Below, piece by piece: positions 52,710 through 60,577 of a stretch of 64,000 nt of DNA. Made by a program: the position numbers and the translations under genes. Under the pieces are notes generated by a model. That model ran no database searches, had not been told where the DNA came from, and saw nothing but the letters and a program-made list of their open reading frames with translations. The DNA is taken from positions 62,001-126,000 of the forward strand of contig CAKRMK010000005.1 in the NCBI GenBank assembly GCA_934364795.1, read 5' to 3'. Positions within the stretch are counted from its first letter, which is position 1. Each line of letters opens with the position of its first letter. Origin of the DNA: an uncultured Blautia sp. GTDB lineage: Bacteria > Bacillota > Clostridia > Lachnospirales > Lachnospiraceae.

Positions 52710-53491
52710 ACAGAGATACCATAAAATATATTGCCGTATTTACCATGCTTCTTAACCACATTGCTAATGTATTTTTTGAGCCTGGTACCCTTCTTTTTGA
52801 AGTATTTGTGGATGTGGGCTATTTTACGGCAATTACCATGTGTTATTTTCTGGTGGAGGGCTATGGATATACCCATTCTAAAGAAAAATATGGAAAAAGG
52901 CTGCTTTTATTTGCTGTGATTTCGGAAATTCCTTTTTGTCTGGCGTTTACAGAAGAGGGAACGATCAGTTTTGTAAATATGAACATGATTTTTACCTTGT
53001 TTTTGTGCTTCCTGATTCTTTATGTGCGGGAAAAAATCCCTCAGGGACCAAGGCAGAATCTTTGTGTATCTGGACTGATTCTGGCTTCTTTGTATAGCGA
53101 CTGGGCACTTCTGGCACCTCTTTTTACACTGGAATTTGCCCGGAGCGGGCTTGGGGATTTTCAGGGAAAAGGAAAGGCTCAGTTTGCAGAAAACCAGGAG
53201 GATACAGGCATCCAGAGACGGCAGATTTTGTGGAAGATTTTCGGGAAAGCCATGCTGCTTTTCGGACTTTTGAATTTTATGGAAAATACACAGCGGTATG
53301 TACCGGCAGTAGCTTTATTACATGCATTTGGTGCAGTAAGCGGAATCTTTTTATCCGGACTTTGTATTATTTATCTGTATAATGGAAAAAGGGCAAAAAA
53401 ATGCAGGACATTTTCAAAGTGGTTTTTCTATATTTTTTATCCGGCGCATTTGCTGGTGCTGGGAGTGCTTAGGGTATTAGAGCCTGTTTGA
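52706..53491 (+). CDS. TraX family membrane protein
   Basis: A 261-residue protein with about seven membrane segments. IKYIAVFTMLLNHIANVF and FFYIFYPAHLLVLGVL are typical of TraX/acyltransferase-3-like proteins, which acetylate surface structures. It starts with GTG 52706, overlapping the TGA of the transglutaminase-like gene, so they are coupled. Its last codons lie in the first copy of the direct repeat at 53480. Confidence 0.85.
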   Translation: MNRDTIKYIAVFTMLLNHIANVFFEPGTLLFEVFVDVGYFTAITMCYFLVEGYGYTHSKEKYGKRLLLFAVISEIPFCLAFTEEGTISFVNMNMIFTLFLCFLILYVREKIPQGPRQNLCVSGLILASLYSDWALLAPLFTLEFARSGLGDFQGKGKAQFAENQEDTGIQRRQILWKIFGKAMLLFGLLNFMENTQRYVPAVALLHAFGAVSGIFLSGLCIIYLYNGKRAKKCRTFSKWFFYIFYPAHLLVLGVLRVLEPV

Positions 53492-53579
53492 TAAATCATT
53501 CCCGCAATCTGCACGCCCCACTTTACGGTATATTTTGCCCGAATTCTGCCTCCGTAGCCCGAGCCTGTTTGATAAATCA
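53480..53579 (+). repeat. 81-bp-spaced direct repeat at the end of traX
   Basis: GAGCCTGTTTGATAAATCA occurs at 53480-53498 and again at 53561-53579. The first copy includes the traX stop codon. The 62 bases between contain ACGGTATATTTTGCCCGAAT. It resembles two tandem copies of an 81-base unit, the second cut short, and marks the left side of the Wadjet genes. Confidence 0.6.
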
Positions 53580-53631
53580 CCTGGAAAAACTTGTGCAATA
53601 AATATGAATATGATAAAATAAATACAAGATT

Positions 53632-53661
53632 CAAGGGGCAAAGGAATTTGCCCCTTGTTTT
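53632..53661 (+). terminator. Terminator upstream of the Wadjet operon
   Basis: CAAGGGGCAA and TTGCCCCTTG form a perfect stem with a six-base loop, followed by TTTT. Confidence 0.85.
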
Positions 53662-53748
53662 GTGTAGCGGTGAATTTCATTGGAATTTATTATTACACAA
53701 AACAGCCATACCGGGCGGGATCGCCTTGTGGCAGAAAGGACACATTTT

Positions 53749-55125
53749 ATGTTTCATATAATCCCGGAGAATTTTTTTGTTCCTTTGTCTTCCCCTAACA
53801 GGCTGGTCTACTGGGAGTGCATCAGCCGGCTTTTTGCGATTATGGAGCATCAGCTTTCCTTTGGCGTGGAAAGAGAGGTGCTGGTGGAGGAACTGGAATT
53901 TTATTTTAATCAGGAAAATGCAGCGCAGCTGGTGGAAGAGGAATTTACGGCAAATGACAGCAGAGGGCGCGCAAATGGAATTCTGCGCCGTCTGGAATAT
54001 TACGGATGGATTGAAGTTGAGACAGATAAAAGCTATGTGCAGCGTGTGAATTTTAAAGAGTATGCGGTGAAAGTGATCAAAACGCTGCTGGACATTGCAG
54101 ATGGGAAGCAGATCGAATACCAGGGATACATTTATACGATTTACAGCCTTGTAATGGGGGATATGGATAAACCGGGAATCATGCTTATGCAGATCTGGGA
54201 AAATACAGATTTTCTGATCACAGGGCTGAAAAACCTGAACTCCAATATCAAACACTATATTGACGATCTTACCCGTCACAGTACGGTTGCAGAGATTATG
54301 GATGCTCTGTTTAATGACTACATTACAAACATTGTAGATAAGGCATATCATCGTCTTCTTACTTCAGATAATGTATCGAAATTCCGCCCGGAGATCATTC
54401 AGCGCCTGGAAGAAAAAAGCCACAATGAGAGTTATGTAAACAGCGCAGCGGCAGAAATCGCTTCCATCCGGGAAATTTCTGTGGAAGAGGGAAAAGAGCA
54501 GATTTATCATTATCTTCATGAGATTATAGAAGCCTTCCGTGGAATGGATGATATTTTGCAGGAAATCAATCAAAAAAATACCCAGTACCAGCGTGCTGCC
54601 ATTAACCGTGCCAAGTTTTTGCTTGCCGGAAATGAGGATGTGAGAGGCCAGTTAAAAGAGCTTCTTATAGGAATCAATGAGGAAATTAACAGAGAAAATA
54701 TGGATCTTTCCGGCATTTACAGAATTGATTTTCTGGAGGATCTGGTGCGGATCTATCAGTGCTCTATTCTGGAAAACAATTCTTTATATCTGGCAGTAGA
54801 AGGTAAGGGGGAGTTTACTCCCAAAGCGATTGATACACAGGAACCAGATGAAGAACTTCGCCAGGAAAAAATGAGGAAAATGGCAGAAAAGATCCAAAAA
54901 GTTATCAGTGTAGAGAAAATTCAGGATTATGTAAATCGGCAGATGGAGGGAAAAGACGAAATAGAAGCCAGCCAGCTTCCCCTGGAAAATGAAGACGATT
55001 TTATTAAACTGATTTATGTTCGTCTTTACGGACAGCGCAAAAATATGGGGTACGCCATAGAGACAACAACCCAGCGGGAAGTAAACGGATACCGCTTCAA
55101 AGATTTTCGGATACGGAGGAAATAA
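53749..55125 (+). CDS. jetA: Wadjet defence protein JetA (DUF5716-type kleisin)
   Basis: A 458-residue protein, helix-rich, resembling the DUF5716-type JetA of Wadjet systems. JetA is the kleisin that bridges the JetC heads. Typical parts are FHIIPENFFVPLSS at the start, FAIMEHQLSFG, REVLVEELEFY and the YGWIEVE winged-helix segment. ATG 53749 with AGAAAGGA upstream is preferred; the open frame to 53680 has no site. jetB starts two bases after the stop. The promoter must lie in 53662-53740, after the terminator, so the operon is transcribed on its own. Confidence 0.8.
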   Translation: MFHIIPENFFVPLSSPNRLVYWECISRLFAIMEHQLSFGVEREVLVEELEFYFNQENAAQLVEEEFTANDSRGRANGILRRLEYYGWIEVETDKSYVQRVNFKEYAVKVIKTLLDIADGKQIEYQGYIYTIYSLVMGDMDKPGIMLMQIWENTDFLITGLKNLNSNIKHYIDDLTRHSTVAEIMDALFNDYITNIVDKAYHRLLTSDNVSKFRPEIIQRLEEKSHNESYVNSAAAEIASIREISVEEGKEQIYHYLHEIIEAFRGMDDILQEINQKNTQYQRAAINRAKFLLAGNEDVRGQLKELLIGINEEINRENMDLSGIYRIDFLEDLVRIYQCSILENNSLYLAVEGKGEFTPKAIDTQEPDEELRQEKMRKMAEKIQKVISVEKIQDYVNRQMEGKDEIEASQLPLENEDDFIKLIYVRLYGQRKNMGYAIETTTQREVNGYRFKDFRIRRK

Positions 55126-55126
55126 A

Positions 55127-55744
55127 ATGGAATTTCTGGAAGGAATGCTTCAAAAAGAAAAGGATAACTTTGGAAGAGTGTGTAACCGGCTTTTGGGAAC
55201 CTGTTTTTTATGCAAAGGAAACCAGAATACCAGAGGAGATTATTATTTTGTCCTGAAATATAAAAAAGAATTCAAAGAATATCTGGGATTTCTGGGCTAC
55301 AGACTTGAGATCAATGAGGAATATGGTGTGGTCCAGCTTACAAGTCCCCGTGGAATCAACAGGATGAATCTGAAGCTTTATGATTCCATAGTATTACTTA
55401 TTCTGAGAATTCTTTATGATGAAAAAAAAAGGGAACTTTCTGCCGTTGATGAAGTGATTGTGAATCTGGGAGATATTCAGGATAAGTTTATAAGTCTGAA
55501 TATAAGGGATAAACTAATTGATAAAACAACCATGCGAAATGCTTTAAGCCTGTTCCGCAGATACCAGATCGTGGAGCTTCTGGACCGGGATATGGGGGAT
55601 GAAGAATCCCGTGTCCTGATCTATGATTCCATCCTTATGGCAGTGCGTGTGGAGGATATTAAAGCTGCGTATGAGAAACTGGAGACATACAGAAAGGGAA
55701 AGAGTGTAAGCGATGAAGAAACTGACGAGGATGAAGCTGATTAA
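55127..55744 (+). CDS. jetB: Wadjet defence protein JetB (DUF4194, KITE subunit)
   Basis: A 205-residue protein of the DUF4194 family, the KITE subunit that binds JetA near the heads. Seen: FLGYRLEINEEYGVVQL, DSIVLLILRILYDEKK and the winged-helix segment LFRRYQIVELLDRD. It overlaps jetC by 32 bases, and its C-terminus is a run of Glu and Asp encoded over the jetC start. Confidence 0.82.
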   Translation: MEFLEGMLQKEKDNFGRVCNRLLGTCFLCKGNQNTRGDYYFVLKYKKEFKEYLGFLGYRLEINEEYGVVQLTSPRGINRMNLKLYDSIVLLILRILYDEKKRELSAVDEVIVNLGDIQDKFISLNIRDKLIDKTTMRNALSLFRRYQIVELLDRDMGDEESRVLIYDSILMAVRVEDIKAAYEKLETYRKGKSVSDEETDEDEAD

Positions 55745-58700
55745 CTGGCACAGATTTAATAACTGTACCATAGATTTTGGAAATTCCACTCTTTTATCCG
55801 GTGAAAATGGTGCTGGAAAATCTACTCTTCTGGATGCAATCCAGTTTGTGATTATCTGCTCTACCGGGTATTTTAACAAGGCTGCTCATGAAAATGGCAA
55901 GCGTAAACTGACTGGTTATATCCGCTGCAAAACAGGAAAAGAAAACCAGCCTTACGAGCGTACAGGTGAGATCAGTGCCCATATTGCGCTGGAGTTTTAT
56001 GAAGAAAGTAAGGACAGATATTTTATTATCGGGGCGGTTGTGGATTCTGCTTCAGAGGGCCAGGAGACAACGGTTCGCTACCTTATGGAGAATACAAGAC
56101 TGTCTGATGATCTTTTTCTGTATGGCAATCAGGTGAAATCAATTGCACAGTTCCGTGGTTCCAATATTGATATCCGGCAGTGGTGCAAGACCCAGGCAGA
56201 AGCCCGTAAAATGGTCACAGCAAGGCTTGGAAGAATCGAAGATAAGTTCTTCCGTTTGATTCCAAAAGCCCTTGCATTTAAGCCTATTGACGATATTAAG
56301 GACTTTGTTTATTCCTATGTACTGGATGAAAAAGAGGTTAATATTGAGGTGCTTCGGGAGAATGTCCGCACTTATCAGGACATGGAACGGACGCTTGTGA
56401 GTGTGAAAAAACGTATGGCAAAGCTGGAAAAAATTCAGTCATTATATGAGAATGTTCAGGAATATACACAGAAAGACCAGATGTATGAATATTTCCTGAA
56501 ACGTAGTGATCTGGATATTGTAGAAAGCCAGATAAAAAGCGCAGACAGCTCCAGAAGAAATGAGGAGGCGCGGCTTTTACAGGCAAAATCCCAGCTGGAA
56601 ATTCTGGAAAAGGAACGAATTGGAAAGCAGGAAATTGCAACTGATATTCGCGTGGAACTGCGTCATAACCAGGAGTTTGTAGCACTGGAGGAAGAGAAAA
56701 AAGAGCTGAAAAGACTTGAGGAAAAAAGAGAAAAGGCTCTTCTGGATGAAGCAGAATTAAAGAAAAGTGTGGCAAAAGCTACGCGTGACTGTCAGCTGCT
56801 TTTTAAGGCAGAACAGTCCCAGAAACGGGAAAATTTAAGTGATGCAGGCTTGGCTTTAGATATCAGGGAATATGGCAAAAGGCTTCAGAATCTGGCTGCT
56901 GAAAGTAATATTGCAGAGCTGAAAAACATTACTGATGATGTGATTCATTATAAGCAGCAGCGCTTTGCCAAATTGCAAGGAGAGATGGCACAGCTGCAGA
57001 TCCAGCTGAATCAGAATCATACAGAGCAGGAAAAATTAAGCAAAAAAATTGGCAAACTAAAGCGTAAAAAACTGACTTATCCGGCGGGAGTAGAGCTTCT
57101 GATGGAGACAGTACAGGAAGAATTTGCCCGGATCGGAAGAGAAATAACACCAGGGATTCTTTGTGAATTACTGGAGATTAAAGATGAGGAATGGCGTAAT
57201 GCAGTAGAAGGCTATCTGAATACACAGCGTTTTTATGTTCTTGTAGAACCGGAAAATTTCGACATCGCGCTTGGTATTTATGACCGTTTAAGGCGGGAGA
57301 AAAAGGTGTATGGAGTGGGTCTTATTAATACGAAAGACCTGGAAAATTACAATACAGCACCGGCAGGAACTCTGGCAGAAGTGGTAACTTCACAGAATAA
57401 ATATGCCCGTCAGTACAGCAACATGATTCTTGGAAAGGTACAGATGTGTGAGCGGTATGAGGATCTGAAAAAGTACTCCATTTCTATTACAAAAGGCTGT
57501 ATGAGATATCAGAACCGTGTGGCAAGTGCCATTAAGCCGGAAGTGTTCCGAGTACCTTTTATTGGACAGAATGCTTTTAAGGTACAGCTTGCACAGGCTG
57601 AAGAGGAACTTCAGAAGCTTACAGGGCAGCAGGAACTTCAGGAGAAACAGCTGACGGATAAAAAGGAGATTCTGGGACTTCTTTCTACAGATCAGGATAT
57701 TGATATTAAGTACCGTCTTGATGTGATTGGCACTCTTCGCGCAGTAAACAAATCCATTGAAAAATGTGAGGAAAATATTCAGAAATTAAAAGAAAATTCC
57801 ACATTGATCCAGAAACAGATTCAGCTTGAGGAGCTGGAAAAGGCACTGAAAGAGTTGGGAACTGCAATCAGTACTAAAACAGCTCAAATTGGTGGAATGG
57901 AGACAAGAATTCAGGATCTGACTGCGAGAAAACAGTCACTTCTGGAAAAACAGCTTACAGAAAAATCAAAAGTAACCATTCTGGGAGCTGCTGCCGGGGT
58001 GCTTTTGAATTCCTGGAACCAGGAATATACAAAAGCAGTTGGAACAAAACCTATGGAGCAGTTCCAGGAAGAGTATTTAAGTAATAAAAAGAAAAATACA
58101 GACAACCGTGAAAAAATCAAAGACCGGATGATAAATGCCATGATGGAATATAAAATGGAGCATGATTTTGGAGCAGCGGCAAGTCTGGAAGGTTTTTTGG
58201 AGTTTCAGGCAGTTTATGACAGACTGAAAAATTCCGAACTTCTTGAGTATGAAGATAAAGTACGTTCAGCAAGAGAAGCAGCAGAAACGGAATTCCATGA
58301 ACAGTTTCTTGCAAAACTTCAGGAGAATATGAAGCTTGCACAATCTGAATTTAAAGAACTGAACAAGGCATTAAAGGGGATTGATTTCAGCAGTGAACGC
58401 TATGAATTTTTGTTCATGCCAAGTAAAAAATATCGGAATTATTATGAAATGATCATGGATGATTTTAATGTAATTCAGGGGGAATCTCTGTTTTCCGGAA
58501 GCTTCCACGAAGAGCATAAAGATGTAATTGAGGAGCTGTTTGAGAAGCTTTCTGTAAGCGGTGAGAACAGCACACAGGCGTTGGAAGAGTTCACTGATTA
58601 CCGTACCTACATGGATTATGACATTAAGATTATTCACAATGATGGCACCTATTCTTATTATTCAAAGGTGTGTGAAGAAAAGAGTGGTGGTGAGACGCAG

Positions 58701-58982
58701 ACACCGTTTTATGTTACTGTGGCGGCATCCTTTGTACAGCTTTATGGCAATAATATTGGCGGGGAGGCAGCAGGTCTGGTGCTCTTTGATGAGGCATTTA
58801 ACAACATGGATGATGAGAGAATTGGTGGAGTGCTGGAGTTCCTGCGGCGTCTTCCACTCCAGCTTATTATCGCTGCTCCACCGGATAAGATCCAGTATAT
58901 TGGACCGGCTATGGACGAAATTATGCTGGTTATGACAGACCAGAAACGCAGTTATGTAGAGGAATATCATAATGCGGTATGA
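55713..58982 (+). CDS. jetC: Wadjet defence protein JetC (SMC/MukB-like ATPase)
   Basis: A 1089-residue SMC-like ATPase, the loop-extruding motor of Wadjet. Walker A is SGENGAGKSTLLDAIQF near residue 30-46, followed by long coiled coils (about 220-440 and 640-900), a hinge-like part around 470-560 (ITPGILCELLEIKDEEW, FYVLVEPENFDIALGIYD), the signature KSGGETQTPFY near 989, and Walker B VLFDEAFNNMDDERIGG near 1023. All ATPase motifs look intact and the length is normal, so selection on JetABC appears recent. Confidence 0.9.
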   Translation: MKKLTRMKLINWHRFNNCTIDFGNSTLLSGENGAGKSTLLDAIQFVIICSTGYFNKAAHENGKRKLTGYIRCKTGKENQPYERTGEISAHIALEFYEESKDRYFIIGAVVDSASEGQETTVRYLMENTRLSDDLFLYGNQVKSIAQFRGSNIDIRQWCKTQAEARKMVTARLGRIEDKFFRLIPKALAFKPIDDIKDFVYSYVLDEKEVNIEVLRENVRTYQDMERTLVSVKKRMAKLEKIQSLYENVQEYTQKDQMYEYFLKRSDLDIVESQIKSADSSRRNEEARLLQAKSQLEILEKERIGKQEIATDIRVELRHNQEFVALEEEKKELKRLEEKREKALLDEAELKKSVAKATRDCQLLFKAEQSQKRENLSDAGLALDIREYGKRLQNLAAESNIAELKNITDDVIHYKQQRFAKLQGEMAQLQIQLNQNHTEQEKLSKKIGKLKRKKLTYPAGVELLMETVQEEFARIGREITPGILCELLEIKDEEWRNAVEGYLNTQRFYVLVEPENFDIALGIYDRLRREKKVYGVGLINTKDLENYNTAPAGTLAEVVTSQNKYARQYSNMILGKVQMCERYEDLKKYSISITKGCMRYQNRVASAIKPEVFRVPFIGQNAFKVQLAQAEEELQKLTGQQELQEKQLTDKKEILGLLSTDQDIDIKYRLDVIGTLRAVNKSIEKCEENIQKLKENSTLIQKQIQLEELEKALKELGTAISTKTAQIGGMETRIQDLTARKQSLLEKQLTEKSKVTILGAAAGVLLNSWNQEYTKAVGTKPMEQFQEEYLSNKKKNTDNREKIKDRMINAMMEYKMEHDFGAAASLEGFLEFQAVYDRLKNSELLEYEDKVRSAREAAETEFHEQFLAKLQENMKLAQSEFKELNKALKGIDFSSERYEFLFMPSKKYRNYYEMIMDDFNVIQGESLFSGSFHEEHKDVIEELFEKLSVSGENSTQALEEFTDYRTYMDYDIKIIHNDGTYSYYSKVCEEKSGGETQTPFYVTVAASFVQLYGNNIGGEAAGLVLFDEAFNNMDDERIGGVLEFLRRLPLQLIIAAPPDKIQYIGPAMDEIMLVMTDQKRSYVEEYHNAV

Positions 58983-59361
58983 TGAACTGATTCTGGGAAA
59001 TCTGCTTGATTCTTATGAAAACAGTTTGCTTTCTTCTGGTAAAAATAAGGTTCAGATTCATATTTCCATGTCCTTTTCCAAAAAGAACATGCCGGAATAT
59101 TTTGATGAGAGTTCCCTTATTTATGAAGAACGGATAAAGGGGATTTTGCAAAGATATCTGAAAAAATGCCAAAGGGCAGAAAGTTATGGCAGAAAACTTA
59201 CAGAAAATGACAACCGGCGTCTGGATAAATTGCTGGAAAAAATAAGTGAAGATTCTGAAAAAGACCGTTGCGCTGATGTAGTTTCAGTATTAAAATATAT
59301 GAAAATAACGCAGCTAAAGTTGGAGCAGGAATGCATAGAGTGTGCTGAAAGCCTTTTTTAA
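58972..59361 (+). CDS. jetD: Truncated JetD-like protein, Toprim nuclease part missing
   Basis: A 129-residue protein overlapping jetC by 11 bases, in the position of jetD. Residues 1-55 resemble the N-terminus of JetD (YDELILGNLLDSYENS, GKNKVQIHISMSFSKKNMPE then YFDESSLIYEE). From about residue 60 the match fades into a charged helical region, and the protein ends at ECAESLF. Intact JetD is near 390 residues and has a Toprim catalytic domain with several acidic residues; none is here. No frame downstream restores it, because an unrelated gene starts 39 bases later. Either the nuclease was lost or the stub has a new role. Confidence 0.6.
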   Translation: MRYDELILGNLLDSYENSLLSSGKNKVQIHISMSFSKKNMPEYFDESSLIYEERIKGILQRYLKKCQRAESYGRKLTENDNRRLDKLLEKISEDSEKDRCADVVSVLKYMKITQLKLEQECIECAESLF

Positions 59362-59399
59362 ATACGCTTTAGCATAGCCGCAAAAAGGAGGTATCATAT

Positions 59400-59696
59400 A
59401 TGACTACTTTGGAAATTCTGGATCGTCTTCAGAAAGATGCTCTGAAAGATGGAGAGCTTCGTAAAAAGCTTCTGGCAACTCGTTTGGAAAAGGATCCTCT
59501 CACTGTTTTTTGCAGGCTGTGCAGGACGCTTGGATATGAATTATATGAGATGGATCTGGTTTCTGCCGGAGAAGATTTTTATGCTACCATGCGCCGTAGC
59601 ACTAATGGTGGCGGAGAGAATTCTCCCAAGCTGGAAGGGGAAGACGACTTCTATGAGCTGCTGATGGCAAGCCTGGAGGCTGCAGAGAAGAACTAA
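59400..59696 (+). CDS. Nif11-like small protein
   Basis: A 98-residue acidic protein. The N-terminal part (EILDRLQKDALKDGELRKKLL, then DPLTVFCRLCRTLGYEL) has the layout of Nif11-like leader domains. It is followed by STNGGG and a 30-residue acidic tail. There are two cysteines, both in the leader-like part. Nif11-like leaders head some RiPP precursors, but no modification enzyme is nearby. AAAAGGAGGT precedes ATG 59400. Function is unknown. Confidence 0.55.
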   Translation: MTTLEILDRLQKDALKDGELRKKLLATRLEKDPLTVFCRLCRTLGYELYEMDLVSAGEDFYATMRRSTNGGGENSPKLEGEDDFYELLMASLEAAEKN

Positions 59697-59729
59697 AATT
59701 TAAAAGAAATAAACCGTAGGGGAGTTACT

Positions 59730-60434
59730 ATGGAACTGTCAAATTCAAAGCACCTGACTTTATTGCAGGAGCAGCTGTTTTCGCTTCAGGATCCGAAATA
59801 TCGGGAATTTCACAGCAAATTAATGCCGGAAACAGACAAAGAAAGTATTATTGGAATTCGTGTACCAGTCCTTCGAAAATTTGCCAGAGAATTTGCGAAA
59901 ACATCTGAAGCAGAATTGTTTTTACAACAGCTTCCGCATAAGTATTATGAGGAAAATAATCTTCACATGATGCTGATTACACAGATAAAAGATTATGGGA
60001 AATGTATGGAAGAAGTGAAGCGTTTTCTTCCTTATATTGACAATTGGGCAACCTGTGATTTCCCAGAACCAAAGTGCTTCAGAAAGAATAAAGAGGCAGT
60101 TCTTGTTGAAGTCAGAAAGTGGATTAATTCAACGGAAACATATACTATTCGTTATGGTATTGGTATGCTTATGTGCCTTTATCTGGATGAGGATTTTTCA
60201 TCGGAATATCTTCAGATGGTGGCACAAGTGCATTCACAGGAATATTATGTAAACATGATGATTGCCTGGTATTTTGCAACTGCACTTGCAAAGCAGTGGG
60301 AGGCAACTATTCCCTATATTGAGCAGTATAAATTATCAGACTGGGTGCATAGAAAAACCATTCAAAAAGCAGTAGAAAGCTATCGGATCACCCTGGAGCA
60401 AAAAGAATATTTAAAGAAATTTAGAAAAAAATAA
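59730..60434 (+). CDS. DNA alkylation repair protein, AlkD-type
   Basis: A 234-residue HEAT-like repeat protein of the AlkD/AlkC-type DNA glycosylase family. Typical motifs are IGIRVPVLRKFAREFA, FLPYIDNWATCDFPEPK (the WxxCD element with the catalytic Asp) and SDWVHRKTIQKAVESYRI. It removes alkylated bases, by family knowledge. It lies 33 bases after the Nif11-like gene. It has no obvious link to the Wadjet operon beyond proximity. Confidence 0.88.
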   Translation: MELSNSKHLTLLQEQLFSLQDPKYREFHSKLMPETDKESIIGIRVPVLRKFAREFAKTSEAELFLQQLPHKYYEENNLHMMLITQIKDYGKCMEEVKRFLPYIDNWATCDFPEPKCFRKNKEAVLVEVRKWINSTETYTIRYGIGMLMCLYLDEDFSSEYLQMVAQVHSQEYYVNMMIAWYFATALAKQWEATIPYIEQYKLSDWVHRKTIQKAVESYRITLEQKEYLKKFRKK

Positions 60435-60480
60435 TTTAGAGTGTGTTAAAAAAGCCATTCATTTTTTACAGGTAAATTAA

Positions 60481-60533
60481 AAATATGAGCATGTATCTAT
60501 GAAACAAAATAGTATACATACTCATATTTTTTT
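60481..60533. terminator. Bidirectional terminator between convergent genes
   Basis: AAATATGAGCATGTAT pairs with ATACATACTCATATT, with T runs on both strands. It separates the repair gene from the convergent secreted protein gene. Confidence 0.85.
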
Positions 60534-60577
60534 GTAACGGGAACTTCTGTTAAAATCCCTTATTACATAAATTATAC

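Noticed and set aside
59400..59696. Continuation of jetD after a frameshift
   Set aside because: This frame has its own strong ribosome site and a Nif11-like sequence, and no Toprim residues.
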